This document shows positions 12,159-23,030 of a stretch of 64,000 nucleotides of DNA, piece by piece. This DNA is from Sipunculus nudus (lineage: Eukaryota; Annelida; Sipuncula; Golfingiida; Sipunculidae), in NCBI GenBank assembly GCA_026874595.1, contig CM049311.1, positions 39,080,676 through 39,144,675 of the forward strand. Direction: 5' to 3'. The position numbers and the translations under genes were made by a program. Each line of letters opens with the position of its first letter. Position 1 is the first letter of the stretch. The notes under the pieces were generated by a model. It was given only the letters and a program-made list of their open reading frames with translations. It had not been told where the DNA came from and searched no databases.

Positions 12159-13619
12159 TTTCCCTGTAAGCACTGTCTTTAATTTACACAGCATATATAC
12201 ATAAGGATTTAATCTTTTAAAATCTGAAATTTCACAGGAATTGGTTGAAAAGAGTAGCTTTTATTCAAGTTTTCATACACCATGTCAAGTGTTGTTTACA
12301 TCTAGCCCATCTAGTAGTACAGCCTTCTCTTGCATTATGTAACCCACCCAGGTTGCTTGCCTTGGCTAAGCTTGGCCACTACAAGCAGGGTTCCCCTCTG
12401 CCCTGCACTCCCCCCTCCCCCCCCCCCCCCCCCCGATGGTGCATAAACTAGATGAATGTTATAATTTTCTCTATTTTATTTTATTCTTGTTACAATGATT
12501 AAAGTTCACATTTAATTGTGTCCACAAAGTGGTGTATTGCTATGAAAGTGTGGATGTTCATCAGATAAGTAATTCCTTAATTCAGAAGAGTAAAAACTTC
12601 ACCAGGTGTGAAATTGACTATTAATTCCAGTTATAAATTATAGCTGAGATAGTAATTAGCACAATGATATTGTTTGTCCCTTATTCAAGAATTTTATTCT
12701 TGTAACAATGATTAAAGTTCACATTTAATTGTGTCCACAAAGTGGTGTATTGCTATGTAAGTGTTGATGTTCATCACATAAGTAATTCCTTAATTCAGAA
12801 GAGTAAAAACTTCACCAGGTGTGAAATTGACTATTAATTTCAGTAATAAATTATAACTGAGATAGTAATTAGCACAATGATATTGTTTGTCCCTTATTCA
12901 ACCAACAGTGTGTATACTTTATTTGAAAAGATGTTTTTATTTTATCAAATTTACTGAATCTTTTATTTTATTTCAGTGAATAAAATTAAGCATGTACTGA
13001 AAACTCTAATGTGCAAAACTTTTTAATAGTGTTTCAAGGAATAATCTTGAAGATGCCATGTTGTGGCATTATTTTCTTTTAAATTCAGTTTAAACATTTG
13101 TGATTTAAAAATAATAAAATATATGTGTATGCATAATATGACCCAATATGAGTGACACTCTGGATATATAATGATTGCAACTTAGATTTCTAATATTTTA
13201 ACGTATATTTTCAGTTTTTTTAATTACAAATTTATAAAACTTGTAAATAAAAAAATGAATCAGATAAAAACTATTAATGGAAAATGGATATGCTAAAAAA
13301 ATAGGCTTATATGTAAAATTAAATGCATTATTCCCTTGAAAGTGAAATAAAAGTATTAGTCCATTCTGTCCACCTGTAAATTTTTCATATGCATCACAGT
13401 ATCTCAAAACTTTTACTGTTTTTCTTCATGACAGTCTTGTCAGAGTATTAGTTTGCAATCATATATTTAGAACTTTACTATAACCAAGTAGGAGGGCCCC
13501 TTTCCTCTTAGCTTCTCCTATGCTTATATAAATGAAAAACATTACAATAGAATATTTTGCATTTGCAAAAATTTCAAACTTCAGCTGAGCACCGTGACCC
13601 ATGGCCCATGGGTCCCTTG
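12159..13619 (+). mobile_element. Family D 3' portion
   Basis: It has the D body (TAAGCACTGT, ATATATACATAAGG, poly-C at about 12410-12434, an internal duplication at about 12470-12660 and 12690-12890). It ends TCAGCTGAGC, a GACCCATG-CCATGGGTC hairpin and CCTTG. It is near-identical over more than 1 kb to 43060-44340, so both derive from recent relatives. Confidence 0.65.
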
Positions 13620-13968
13620 TTCCATATATGTTAGCTGTGTGAAGCAGATACATCTAGCCTGGCACCAGTTTATCAGCATCTATTACATCATGCCTCTAGA
13701 CATTTAGATTTCAGGTTATCTATGGTTAATATTGACAAGAATGTTTTTTAAAAGCTTTGAAAGAATGTAGATTAATGATTTTAGATATTCCTCATGCCAG
13801 GCAATGTTTACAATCACAGGTATATACAACTGTCTGTGAGTATTAAAAGACAGCTGTACATGGATTATAAATAATTGGTATCCATACTCAACTTAATTCA
13901 AGATTTTCCCATCAGTGAGATGTATCTGTATTATAATTTTGCATTCAATATGCATCTGTAGTAATTTT
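13620..13968 (+). mobile_element. Family B interior fragment
   Basis: This fragment runs from CCATATATGTTAGCTGTGTG to the AT-rich stretch TAGTAATTTTT and matches 6390-6740, 50450-50800 and 53480-53830. It abuts a D 3' end on the left and a new B 5' end on the right. Confidence 0.65.
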
Positions 13969-16203
13969 TAGCGAATCGTGAGCTAATGCGATAGTGTGGC
14001 GTCGTCTGTATGTTAACCCATACTATTTTAAAAAACAACTGGAGCTAGCATCATGAAGTTTAATGCAAAAAATAGCCATCTCAAAAACTCTGCATTTTCT
14101 TAGATTTAATAGAGAAAAAGCTAAAAAAACCTTTAAAATCTTCTTCTCCGAAACGGTCAAGCCAAATTAATATTTCACAGAAATAATCTTTTATATCATC
14201 TCTCTTAAATTTGTTCGAATGATTCAAGTTCGGTGAATTTTGGCCGAGTTACAGGAAGTTGAACTAAGTCAACTGTCCAAAAAAGCATACTTAAATGACA
14301 GTCTTGCGCCACCTGCATTGACTTTTTTTTGTACGGGGGTCATTGGTCATCTGTAAATTAACCCATTATTTCTCAGGAATAGCAGGAGCTACCATCCCCA
14401 GATAATCTGTCACATATCAAATGTTGTGGGATTCAGCTTATTTTTTTGCTATCTGCATTTACTAAGATTTCATAGGGAAAAAGCTGATAAACCTTTAAAA
14501 GTCTTCTTCTTGTAAACTGGTCCAGCCAAATTGTTCAGTATTTTACAGAAATGATCCCAGAGACAAGCCCTCTCAAGTTTGTTCAAATGGTTTGCATTTG
14601 ATGAATTTCAGTGGTGTTACACAAATTTGAACAGTCATTTGGCCAATCAAGCATACTGACATAGTAATCTCAGAAATGACAGAAGCTAGCATTACTAAGT
14701 ATTGTGCAAATGTTGGTCACATGACTCATATTTGAAGTTGCAGATTTTGTGGTGCCACCTACATTTACCTGTTTTTTATGGGCAAAAACCTCATAATTTT
14801 AGCCTCTTTCAGCTTATAATGTTTATGATGAAACTGTCAAGTTGGATCGTTCAATTTTTCAGAAGAATTATCCTAGGACATAGTTCTTTCAATTATATTA
14901 GAAAAGCTTAAGTTGGTCTTATGGCCATTATTATGTCTATTTCAAACTGAGGACTGCAAAACTGTTCTTCTACAAAATTATTGTTTCAAGTCAAACTTCT
15001 GTAACATTGCACAAAAATTATTCTTAGGTGGCCTTTGTTCAAGTTTATTTGAATGATTTTTGGCAGAATTATTGGACCTTTTTATATTCTAGATATTTTG
15101 ATAAAAAGTTTATGAATATGTCAGCTTGAAAAAAAGCATTTTAGCCAAAGTCTTTCAGTATGTGTAAACAGATTTACCAACAGGCCATGATTGTGTCTGT
15201 ATCTTTAAATAGGTTAAGAAACTGCCAACTGTTTCAGATTTGGCAACAGATCAAGAGTTCATTCAGTGCAGCCAGATATAGGTCAAGAGTTCAGTCAGTG
15301 CAGCCAACCACAAGACATGTGAACACCTCATGGGCACAATGTGATCACCTCATGGGTGTCATGCCCCTAAGGGCTGCATGTGGAGCCAATCTGTGAGTTT
15401 ATGCAATGGTGTGGCTACTATTTCAGATTGGCAACAGAGCAAAGGTCAGACTGGATCTATTTATAGCTTTGGCAGACTGCCAACTGTGTCAGATTATGCA
15501 ACAGGTCAAGAGATCACTCAGTGCAGCCAGGTACAGGTAAAAAGTTCACTCAGTCTAGCCAGGTGCAGGTCATGAGTTCACTCAGTGTAGTAGCCTGAGC
15601 CAGCAAATTTGTCACAGTTCACTTGGGGCAACTGCCTTTCTCACCTAAGCCTGGTCAGCCCCATGCATCAGACTCAAGGTAAGTTTGATGTATTGGCCTG
15701 ATATTTTGACCTGTCTATGTGTCTTTGATGGCTTTATCATTCACAAGACAGGTGTCGCCACCTACAATGACTTTTGCAAAGTGTATGTGCCTGCCTATTT
15801 CTACAGAGGAATGTGATATATCAGCCTGAAATTTGGCATATTTATACATATCGAGTAGCTTTGTCCTATACAAGACTGGTGGTGCCACCTACAATAATTT
15901 TGGCACAGTGTGTGTCCCTGCTTATTTCTGAGGAGGGGTTTGATATATCAGTCTGAAATTGGGCATATGTATATATCTCTGATAGCTTCGTTGTATACAA
16001 GACTGGTGGGGCCAGCTACAATCATTTTTGTGTTGTGTGCACCCATGCCAGAATTTCAGCAGTGATGTTTGTGTAATTGTTTCTTATTCAAAATGTTTAG
16101 TACATGCATTGTTCATATACTTGAGAAGTAATGGTCCAGCATTGAAGCATTATACCTGGTGTATTTCCCAATGCACAGGTTCGCATTAGGCCTGTAGGCC
16201 TTG
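13969..16203 (+). mobile_element. Family B element without the family A insertion
   Basis: The 5' end TAGCGAATCGTGAGC is a diverged terminus. The 3' end GCACAGGTTCGC, AGGCCTGTAGGCCT, TTG is intact. It is about 2.2 kb. At about 16019 it reads ACAATCATTTTTGTGTTGTG uninterrupted, giving the empty site for family A. No coding capacity was recognised. Confidence 0.72.
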
Positions 16204-16394
16204 TTATATGTCCAGGTTGTCAATTACAAAAATCGAAAAGAAACACTGTTAACACTGGTAAAGATGGCATTAAGTTAATCATTAAATGTCGTACTAACTT
16301 GCGCTAGACCTTTGTCTGCATTTCTGAATGTTGGTTTTTACAAACAAAAAGCTTGTCCATCAACGCTTTTGGAAAAACGGCGCTCTACTGTACC
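16204..16394 (-). mobile_element. Short pogo-like terminal fragment or MITE
   Basis: The right edge reads GGCGCTCTACTGTA, which on the - strand is TACAGTAGAGCGCC. That is close to the terminus at 4721 (TACAGTAGGACGCC) and suggests a shared DNA-transposon family with TA targets. The left boundary abuts family B, so the length is uncertain. Confidence 0.4.
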
Positions 16395-19127
16395 TCATTT
16401 ACATTCAGTTTAGTCCTTACGTCTGTATATCCTCAATAGTAAAGTCTTTAATAATCTCATTCAATTAATGTATCATTGTTCTCTGGCTCAAAGATGACCC
16501 TTTAAAACATCCCCCATATTAGCTGCCACCCGAGCCTGACTCTTTTTGTTTGGGTTTCCATTTTACTAAAACATAAGATGATCTTTTCCCCAACATGTTC
16601 CCATTATGTACATTACATGTTTGTGAAATCTATTAGTTCTAGAATCGTACATAATTTAACAGCATAAAGAGAACGATAAATGTTCTTCTGACCAGTCAAT
16701 GAGAATATTATATGAAAATTTGATCAGCATGCAATACCAGTAACTGGTATATATAATTGCCAGATCTTTAAGTTTCTAACAAATTTTTTATCTTTACAAT
16801 ACTCTATTTTACTACTCCTGTCAACCTGTTTTTTGTTGTTTTGATAATAAAATTAATTCAGGATTAAATATGACTGAACAGATATATGTTTTATGACATA
16901 TCATTGATGGCCTAAGTTGAAGTTCTTAAACTACATACATTTGATGGTTCATACAGATGACATCACAATGGTATCTTTATGTGACACTTGTGTTACATCA
17001 CACATATGTCCCTCCTAGATAAATAGATGATGTCCACTGGAAATGATGCCATCTTTCATGCAGCTCTGACTAGAGAGGTTGGCATTGTCCTAGCATCCGA
17101 GAGAAAATATATTTATTTCACACTTATTTTAATTATCATAAATCGCCACATTACCTCCCATCAGTACAGTTGCTCTATGGTAGCAAATGAAATAAATCTG
17201 AAGGAATTATTGCAAAAAAATTATGTGGAATTTGGTGTTGGGACAGATATATAAAGAAATATGGAAATCCTACATGTTTTAAACCAACTCACCATTCAGA
17301 CAACGATCTTGTGGAAAATAATAAGATTTTGTATATATATTAACCATTGTTTTTTTTAGTGTAATATAAATCTGCCATCCTGGCTGAGTATAACCAAATT
17401 TATAACCCAGGTTAATCTTTTTCATTTGGTAAAAGCTGATGCAAATCTGGAGGAAAATTTAGCTCAGATAAGATTTTGTGCCAAATAATACTAGTTTGTT
17501 ATGAAGCTGGGAAACAATCCGGAGCCAGCAGCCATTACTCTTGTTTAGCGATGTAGTCTAACGATGAGTTACTGACCATACTGAAACAGTAGGGTAATGA
17601 AGGTCATTTCTGTTCGGTAGCGAAGAAATTTCCTGTCACCTTAATGTCTCCCTTACCCGGGGCAGGATGTAGCTCGTTAGGTTTAGAGTGATGATGTTAC
17701 AGCTGGGCTATGAATCCTCATCAAGTATGCAAGCTTTATATCTTTAATGGTACATGTTGTCAGATCAGCCGCATGTTCATATCTGTTACAGATACTTTAG
17801 TTAATGTGTGAATTCTATGGTATTCCTTGTACCCTTTGGTAAAATGAAGATAATGCTTCAATCAGGCTTTGTATTTCAGCAGGACTACGTATAAATATTT
17901 AACAGATTTTCTAGATTTTTCCCTCTCTTACTTATATATCACCATCATACAGTCACTCATGGCTGTAAATTTTTGTGAAACCAAGTGGGTCATTGGAACA
18001 GATCCAAATTATTATTTATACAAAAGAGGATTTAAAGATACTCACCACAGCTTGTAGCTCCCATGAAAACCAGAAAATGTGGGGATTTAAAGATATCCCC
18101 CAAGGTGTGTAGCCTCTGTGAAGTACACAGATGTTAGGATATCATTTCAAGATTTCCTGTTGTATAAAAATAGTTTACTCTGGCCTAATTTGCAACATTA
18201 TATTAGGATGATTTGCATGGCATGGTCTCAGATGAAGTAAGCATGGGCTCAAGAAGCTGTCATAATAGATTAGTCTAGATACCATGTAGAACCATGGTAC
18301 ATAAATTTATCAATTTTTGTGCTAAGAAACTTTTCTACAATTGCAAAAGAAAAAAAATAAAAACTGCAGATATATTTATGTAACAGATGCCAAACAGCAT
18401 GAAAAGGGGCAGAATCAAAGTAAAATTGTTTAGTAAGTTTGTCAGTGGCATTACTTAGTCCTCTGAGTAATTCAATAGAGTCTTTGAGTCAGGCAGATTA
18501 TGCTTTGCTTCAAACTACCAAGGGGCAGAAAGGATTCCTTTGAAGTAAATTGGAGATTGCTTCCTTCAAAGCTCTGTTGATCCTGGAAGCTATCAACCTC
18601 GTGGGGTGGTCAGCCTTCCTGGCCATCAAGCTTCATGAATTACTCAGCAGGAAACTACATCAGTGTTCATCATGTTTTCTCTGTCATGTGACTCTGTAGC
18701 TAATTAATTAGGTTTATATGTTTATTGGTGTGGATGGTCCATTGAATACTTTTTGGTGCCCTGAATGAAAGCTGACAATTTTAAGGATCTGTCAAGCATA
18801 GACTGTCTTCAAAAGGAATTTTCTATTAAGACACTTGTGGCTTCTTAAATTGTTAATTCATTGATAAAGACATAGCCTTGTATTTGGAGATGAATTAATG
18901 TAAACTGGAGCCGGTAAATACCTTGAGTAAAGAACTTTAAACAGGTTTCTGCTGAAACATACATTTCTCCCCTTTGTAACCCATAACTGTTTAGGATTAC
19001 TCAGCACTGACCCTCAATTATATAACTATTTGTATTGCTAGCAACAAATTTTTTCAGTGATGAAGGAAACAGCATCATGTACTCAAAATTAAAACATAAA
19101 CTAGACATTGTTCCTTTTTATGGACAG
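16395..19127. other. Mostly unique AT-rich intron
   Basis: There are no repeats of the families described here. A slightly GC-richer patch at about 17520-17740 and another at about 18530-18680 show no supported exon. Confidence 0.5.
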
Positions 19128-19270
19128 GTTTGAAGATGGAATGGTCTAATGAAGGCGAAATCTTGGCAGTTGGAGGATTCCGACGTAAACCAGATTTATT
19201 ATGTGAAAGTCAGGTCCACTTTTATTCTGCCACTGGACATCTCCTGAAAGTCGCTGTAATCCCAAGACTG
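19128..19270 (+). CDS. TULP4: TULP4 exon: WD40-repeat segment
   Basis: The acceptor is TGGACAG ending at 19127 and the donor GTGAGT at 19271. Two opening bases complete a glycine codon begun in the exon at 4071-4190, and the exon ends in phase 0. It encodes about 48 residues with LKMEWSNEGEILAVGGF followed by VHFYSATGHLLKVAVIPRL. This is the typical WD40 pattern of a hydrophobic W strand, a G-D/E-LAV turn and a second strand, and matches the TULP4 segment with GDLLAVAG and VKFYNVRG. It is separated from the previous exon by a 14.9-kb intron packed with nested mobile elements and from the next by only 173 bp. Confidence 0.9.
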
Positions 19271-19443
19271 GTGAGTTTGGCCACAACACAAACCTCAGAC
19301 ACCCAAACATAAACCTAGCCCTCACAGTGTCTCACAATTTAGACATATTATATAACAGTTAACATGATATAACATATATAATTACTTTACAATTTATATA
19401 ATTTTTGTATTTCTAAGCAATTTTTCAAACTTCTGTGTTTTAG

Positions 19444-19671
19444 AGTAAACCACTGACAGCCTTAACTTGGGGTCACAGTGACCGGAGGCTGTTCCTTAGT
19501 GTAGGCTGTCACATCGTCACTGCCTGGGTGCACAAAATTACTCCGTCCCTTGAGTATCTATGCAGAAACTTTGTCCATGCTTTAGTAAAGGAGGAAGAAA
19601 TAGTCAGCAAACTTCCACTTCCTGCCAAGCTGAACCAGTCTGTTGCAGCAATGTTTTCCCCAACAATTAAG
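19444..19671 (+). CDS. TULP4: TULP4 exon: last WD40 strand plus SOCS box
   Basis: The exon holds exactly 76 codons in phase 0, with a TTTTAG acceptor at 19443 and a GTAAGT donor at 19672. Residues 1-33 hold the WD40-like stretch LTALTWGHSDRRLF. Residues 35-43 read SLEYLCRNF, a BC box of the form SLxxLC, which in this family contacts Elongin C. Residues 56-63 read KLPLPAKL, containing the LPLP core of a Cullin5 box. The exon ends FSPTIK, as vertebrate TULP4 does (FIPTIK). Both SOCS half-motifs are intact, which supports a ubiquitin-ligase adaptor role as inference. A tRNA-derived SINE starts 225 bp after the donor. Confidence 0.92.
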
Positions 19672-19838
19672 GTAAGTTTAGCTCTTGTATTAAATCAAAA
19701 CGGTGGCTAAGGGATTTAGCATAGTTGGTCTAGGTTGGATACTCAACAAGCCCTAAGGGAGGGCTCCAATTTGAAAGTTGCTTGAGCTATTTGGATATGA
19801 TACAGTTTTTAAAAGAATTTTTCAATGCTTTTAATTGT

Positions 19839-19873
19839 TCATTTGCTGAGCTTCATGACCCTTTGGTCACTTG
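19839..19873 (+). mobile_element. Solitary family D-type 3' end
   Basis: GCTGAGC followed by TTCATGACCCTTTGGTCACTTG resembles the D terminus (inverted repeat, GACC/GGTC hairpin, CTTG before TT). The body is not recognisable. Confidence 0.4.
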
Positions 19874-19895
19874 TTATTAAGAATTGACATTACCA

Positions 19896-20282
19896 GCTTC
19901 TGTGGTCTAGGGGTAGAGCACAGGACTCAAAGCCAGGAGATCGTGAGTTCAAATCTCAGCGGAGGCGGTAGATTTTTCAGCCCCCACCAAGGGTGAGCAC
20001 TCTGCAGGCTGAATCAGGGGAGACTGTGCCCAACAGTCAGATTTCACTCACAAACAAGTGCATCTTTCAGGTGTTCCAAGTTGGTGTTGAGTCCCAGCAA
20101 TTTAGACAAAACATGCCAAGGACCCACTAGAATGGTACACCAAGCCCAGTTGAAAACCAGGATTATCATGTGTAAGCCCCTGTGACGTATCCTGAAACTG
20201 AAATTTAATTCTGCAGATCTACATAGTTCTGAGTTAAGCAACCTTTATAAAATGAAGGTTGTTACCTCCATGAAAAAAAAAA
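19896..20282 (+). mobile_element. tRNA-derived SINE
   Basis: The head (19896-19966) folds as a tRNA. The acceptor arms GCTTCTG and CGGAGGC pair at all seven positions (two G-U). A box-A-like TGGTCTAGGGGTAGAGC and box-B-like GAGTTCAAATCTC stand at the expected places, and the loop would hold anticodon CAA (19928-19930). The anticodon stem is poorly paired and a non-tRNA body of about 300 bp ends in poly-A (20273-20282). So this is a SINE with an internal Pol III promoter, not a working tRNA gene. It lies in the sense direction of the TULP4 gene. Confidence 0.8.
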
Positions 20283-22455
20283 TTTTTATATTGACCTTGA
20301 ATCACAGATCCCTATAGCTGTAAAAACATGAAGATTCTGCAAAATATGCAGACAAAAATAGAGTCCTGCACAGTGGTAAAAAAACAAGGGTGGTTTTGGA
20401 TATAATTCCAGCAGGATCAGCTAGAAGAGTATTAATCCTGGGCTTCTTTCTCTATACAGGCTTGGTGTCAGAGTGTACCTGATGCTGGAGAATGTATGTT
20501 TATTACCATCCTTACTTGACTTTCCTTTGAGTATACATGCAATACCCTCACTGAACTCTAATTATACATCCAGTCTCATTTTAGTGACACTTCAATTGAT
20601 GAAGTCTCAGATGCAAGGTCTGGGCCTTTCCTCATTTCCCCCAGATTTGTTCATTTATAGTGTGATGTACGCTGGGATAGCGGTCACAGCTAAGACCCCC
20701 GGGATCACAAGCTGCCCTCCTTAAACCTGAACCATGCTTATTTTACCTAGTGCATGCCATCTGCTGACCTAGGTTGCCACTTTCTCTGCAGAAATAAGTA
20801 TTGCTATCAGAACTGAGGCTGAAAGTACTTTTGATAAATCATTGTAAAACATGTCCTGTCTGCACAAGTCATGCATTCTTCTTCCTCTGTGTTTCCCTCA
20901 GTCATCAATGCAGGCCTGCAACTTATCTTTATTCTAAAGGAAATAAGAGGCATTACCTGTAATGTCAGTGGATTGAATGAAGTGACAGACAGTATTTATC
21001 CTCATCTGTTCTACTTAAATAGTAAAATTTGTTACAATCAGGGAACGGATTATTTTGCTTCAGATCTCTTCTTGTCCTCATGGTCATGTCATTCCTGGAT
21101 TTCAGGCTTACTCTGACTTTTTCATTACTCACTGCCTGCTCATTTTATGACATATTTCCCTTAAATTACAGGTGGTTAATTTAAAATGCATTCTTGCAAT
21201 TATCTCTTTAAAACAGTATCCAGTCTTGCATTCCCATTCCACTGACCTCTATATTTCCTGTATATTCTTATATTTTCCTATGAAAAAAATTGTCTCATAT
21301 AATTTCTTACATTTTCCAGCATTTACTATGTAATATCTTATATTTTGTTATACTTGTTCACAGGAAAATTGTGTTTCTCAGATAACTGTTTTTAAAGAAT
21401 AATTATTGCTATAAAACCCTGTTATTTTGTAATGGGTCCATCTGTTTTGTAGGACTGTACATGTAAGTGTTACAAGTAAACCATTTTAGTCAGTTTAAAA
21501 GGCCTTCAGATGCTGCTTGGGGAACTGATGATCATAGTTAGTGTCCGGGTAAAACATGATTCTGCAGTGAAAACTCAAATTTTCTCTTTATTTTGGCTGG
21601 AAGTTCCTATAAATTCTTATATTTTTGGCTCAAATGCTCCTATAAAATTGATCTATATCATCTGGAGCCTGGTGGGAGCATGATATAAGGATCCATACAT
21701 TTGTAGGTTGTCTGGTTTATATTGTTGTCTTGGATAAAAGGATCCATACATATGTATGTTGTCAGGTTTATATTGTTATCTGGGATGTCAAACAAAACTG
21801 CTGCATGAAAATGTATTAAGACCAAAAAATAATATTGTTCTGTGGACTCTGGGAACAAAAATATTTTGAGCAGATTTTTTTTTTCTTGTCAAAACAAAAT
21901 TAGTGAAATTTTGTCAGCTTGCCTGGAAAATATGAATATTGCTGTCAGCATGGGGGTGAAGGTGGTGTACAGGCGTTTTGCCCGGAGTGGGTGTGGTTGC
22001 TGCTGCTCTGCTTGCTCGTTCGACTTCATTTCTTGGACCCTGTTGGTGCGTGCTGTTCTGCAGCTGACCTGGGAAGGCATTTGGGACCCTTTTGCACTTG
22101 GCTTGGTGTGGCATTCTCAACAATCTTCATACACATCACTTCTATTCTTCTCCTTTAATATACTGGAAGCCAAAATACTGGAATCAAACTCTACTATTGT
22201 TGGTTGTGAGGGAGCTGGTGCAGGTCCTTTTAGGGCTATATGTGATCACTTCAAGCCCAGACTCCACTTTTCTGCTGCTGCTTCAATTGTTGAAATGGTA
22301 CGTGTATATGTTCAACACCAAATATAGCCCATTTTCTGTAACCTTTTTGGGAATTTGTGCCAAAGCACAAATTAGCAACATCACCAAGGACTTAGTCTGA
22401 TTTGCAAAATAAAGAATAATCCACAAAAAATTTGGGCAATTTAGAACAATAGAAT
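20283..22455. other. Intron, mostly unique
   Basis: A tandem duplication of about 50 bp (AGGATCCATACAT, GTATGTTGTC-GGTTTATATTG) lies at about 21688-21785. A GC-richer stretch at about 21940-22310 is open in two frames but has no recognisable domain or splice evidence. Confidence 0.5.
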
Positions 22456-23030
22456 TTTTTATACGCTAAGACGGCTGGGACATATTATGTTATACCTGTA
22501 GTCTGTCTGTCCATCTGTCCGTCAGTCTGTAAACTTTTAGTGTCGCCAAAATAACTTACCAGCTAGGGCTTTGATATATTATTATCACGAAATTCACTTA
22601 AACTCCTGACCAATCGATTATCTCACCCAAGTTTGGTTATAGGCAAAAGCCACACATATTTAAGGAGGTCAGACGTCATGAGGCTTCTTTGTGGTGTGGC
22701 CACGATAACTTATCAGGAATATGATGGATTTTGATGAAACTCATTATAAGTATTACCCAATACAGTTTCTCATCTTAATTTAATTTTCAAAATGATATAT
22801 TAACCAATATAATATCTTACCTTAGTTCAATTCCCGGCAAAATCCATGCATATTTAATGAGGACAGAGGTCACCAGACTTTGGTGGCACCATGTAATGAC
22901 TTACCAAAAATCTGATGGGTATTCTTGAAGCTTATTATAAATATCAAGCAATACAGTTTCTCACCTGAATTAAATTCTCAGCATAAGATGGGTGTATTAT
23001 GTGGGTTTGCAGTGCTCTTGTTTTGTATGG
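22456..23030 (+). mobile_element. Possible further Helentron-like family (G)
   Basis: A GTCTGTCTGTCCATCTGTCC run (22501-22531), GTAAACTTTTAG and about 170-bp internal units (CAATACAGTTTCTCA-CT, then AATTAAATTCTC) resemble the 5' block and body plan of families B-D. The right edge ends GTGCTCTTG before TTTT, fitting the CTTG ending. I could not find a convincing inverted repeat pair. Confidence 0.4.

Noticed and set aside
17027-17254. Open frame of 75 codons in the intron before exon 19128
   Set aside because: No conserved motif, no acceptor or donor that would keep the phase, and AT-rich composition like the rest of the intron.
19896-19966. Functional tRNA-Leu (CAA) gene
   Set aside because: The anticodon stem hardly pairs, the D stem has a mismatch, and a body with poly-A follows; a SINE head is more likely.
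21842-22327. Longest non-TULP4 open frame (161 codons) in a GC-richer stretch
   Set aside because: Low-complexity Cys/Ser/Phe-rich translation with a second open frame on the other strand, no domain and no splice support.
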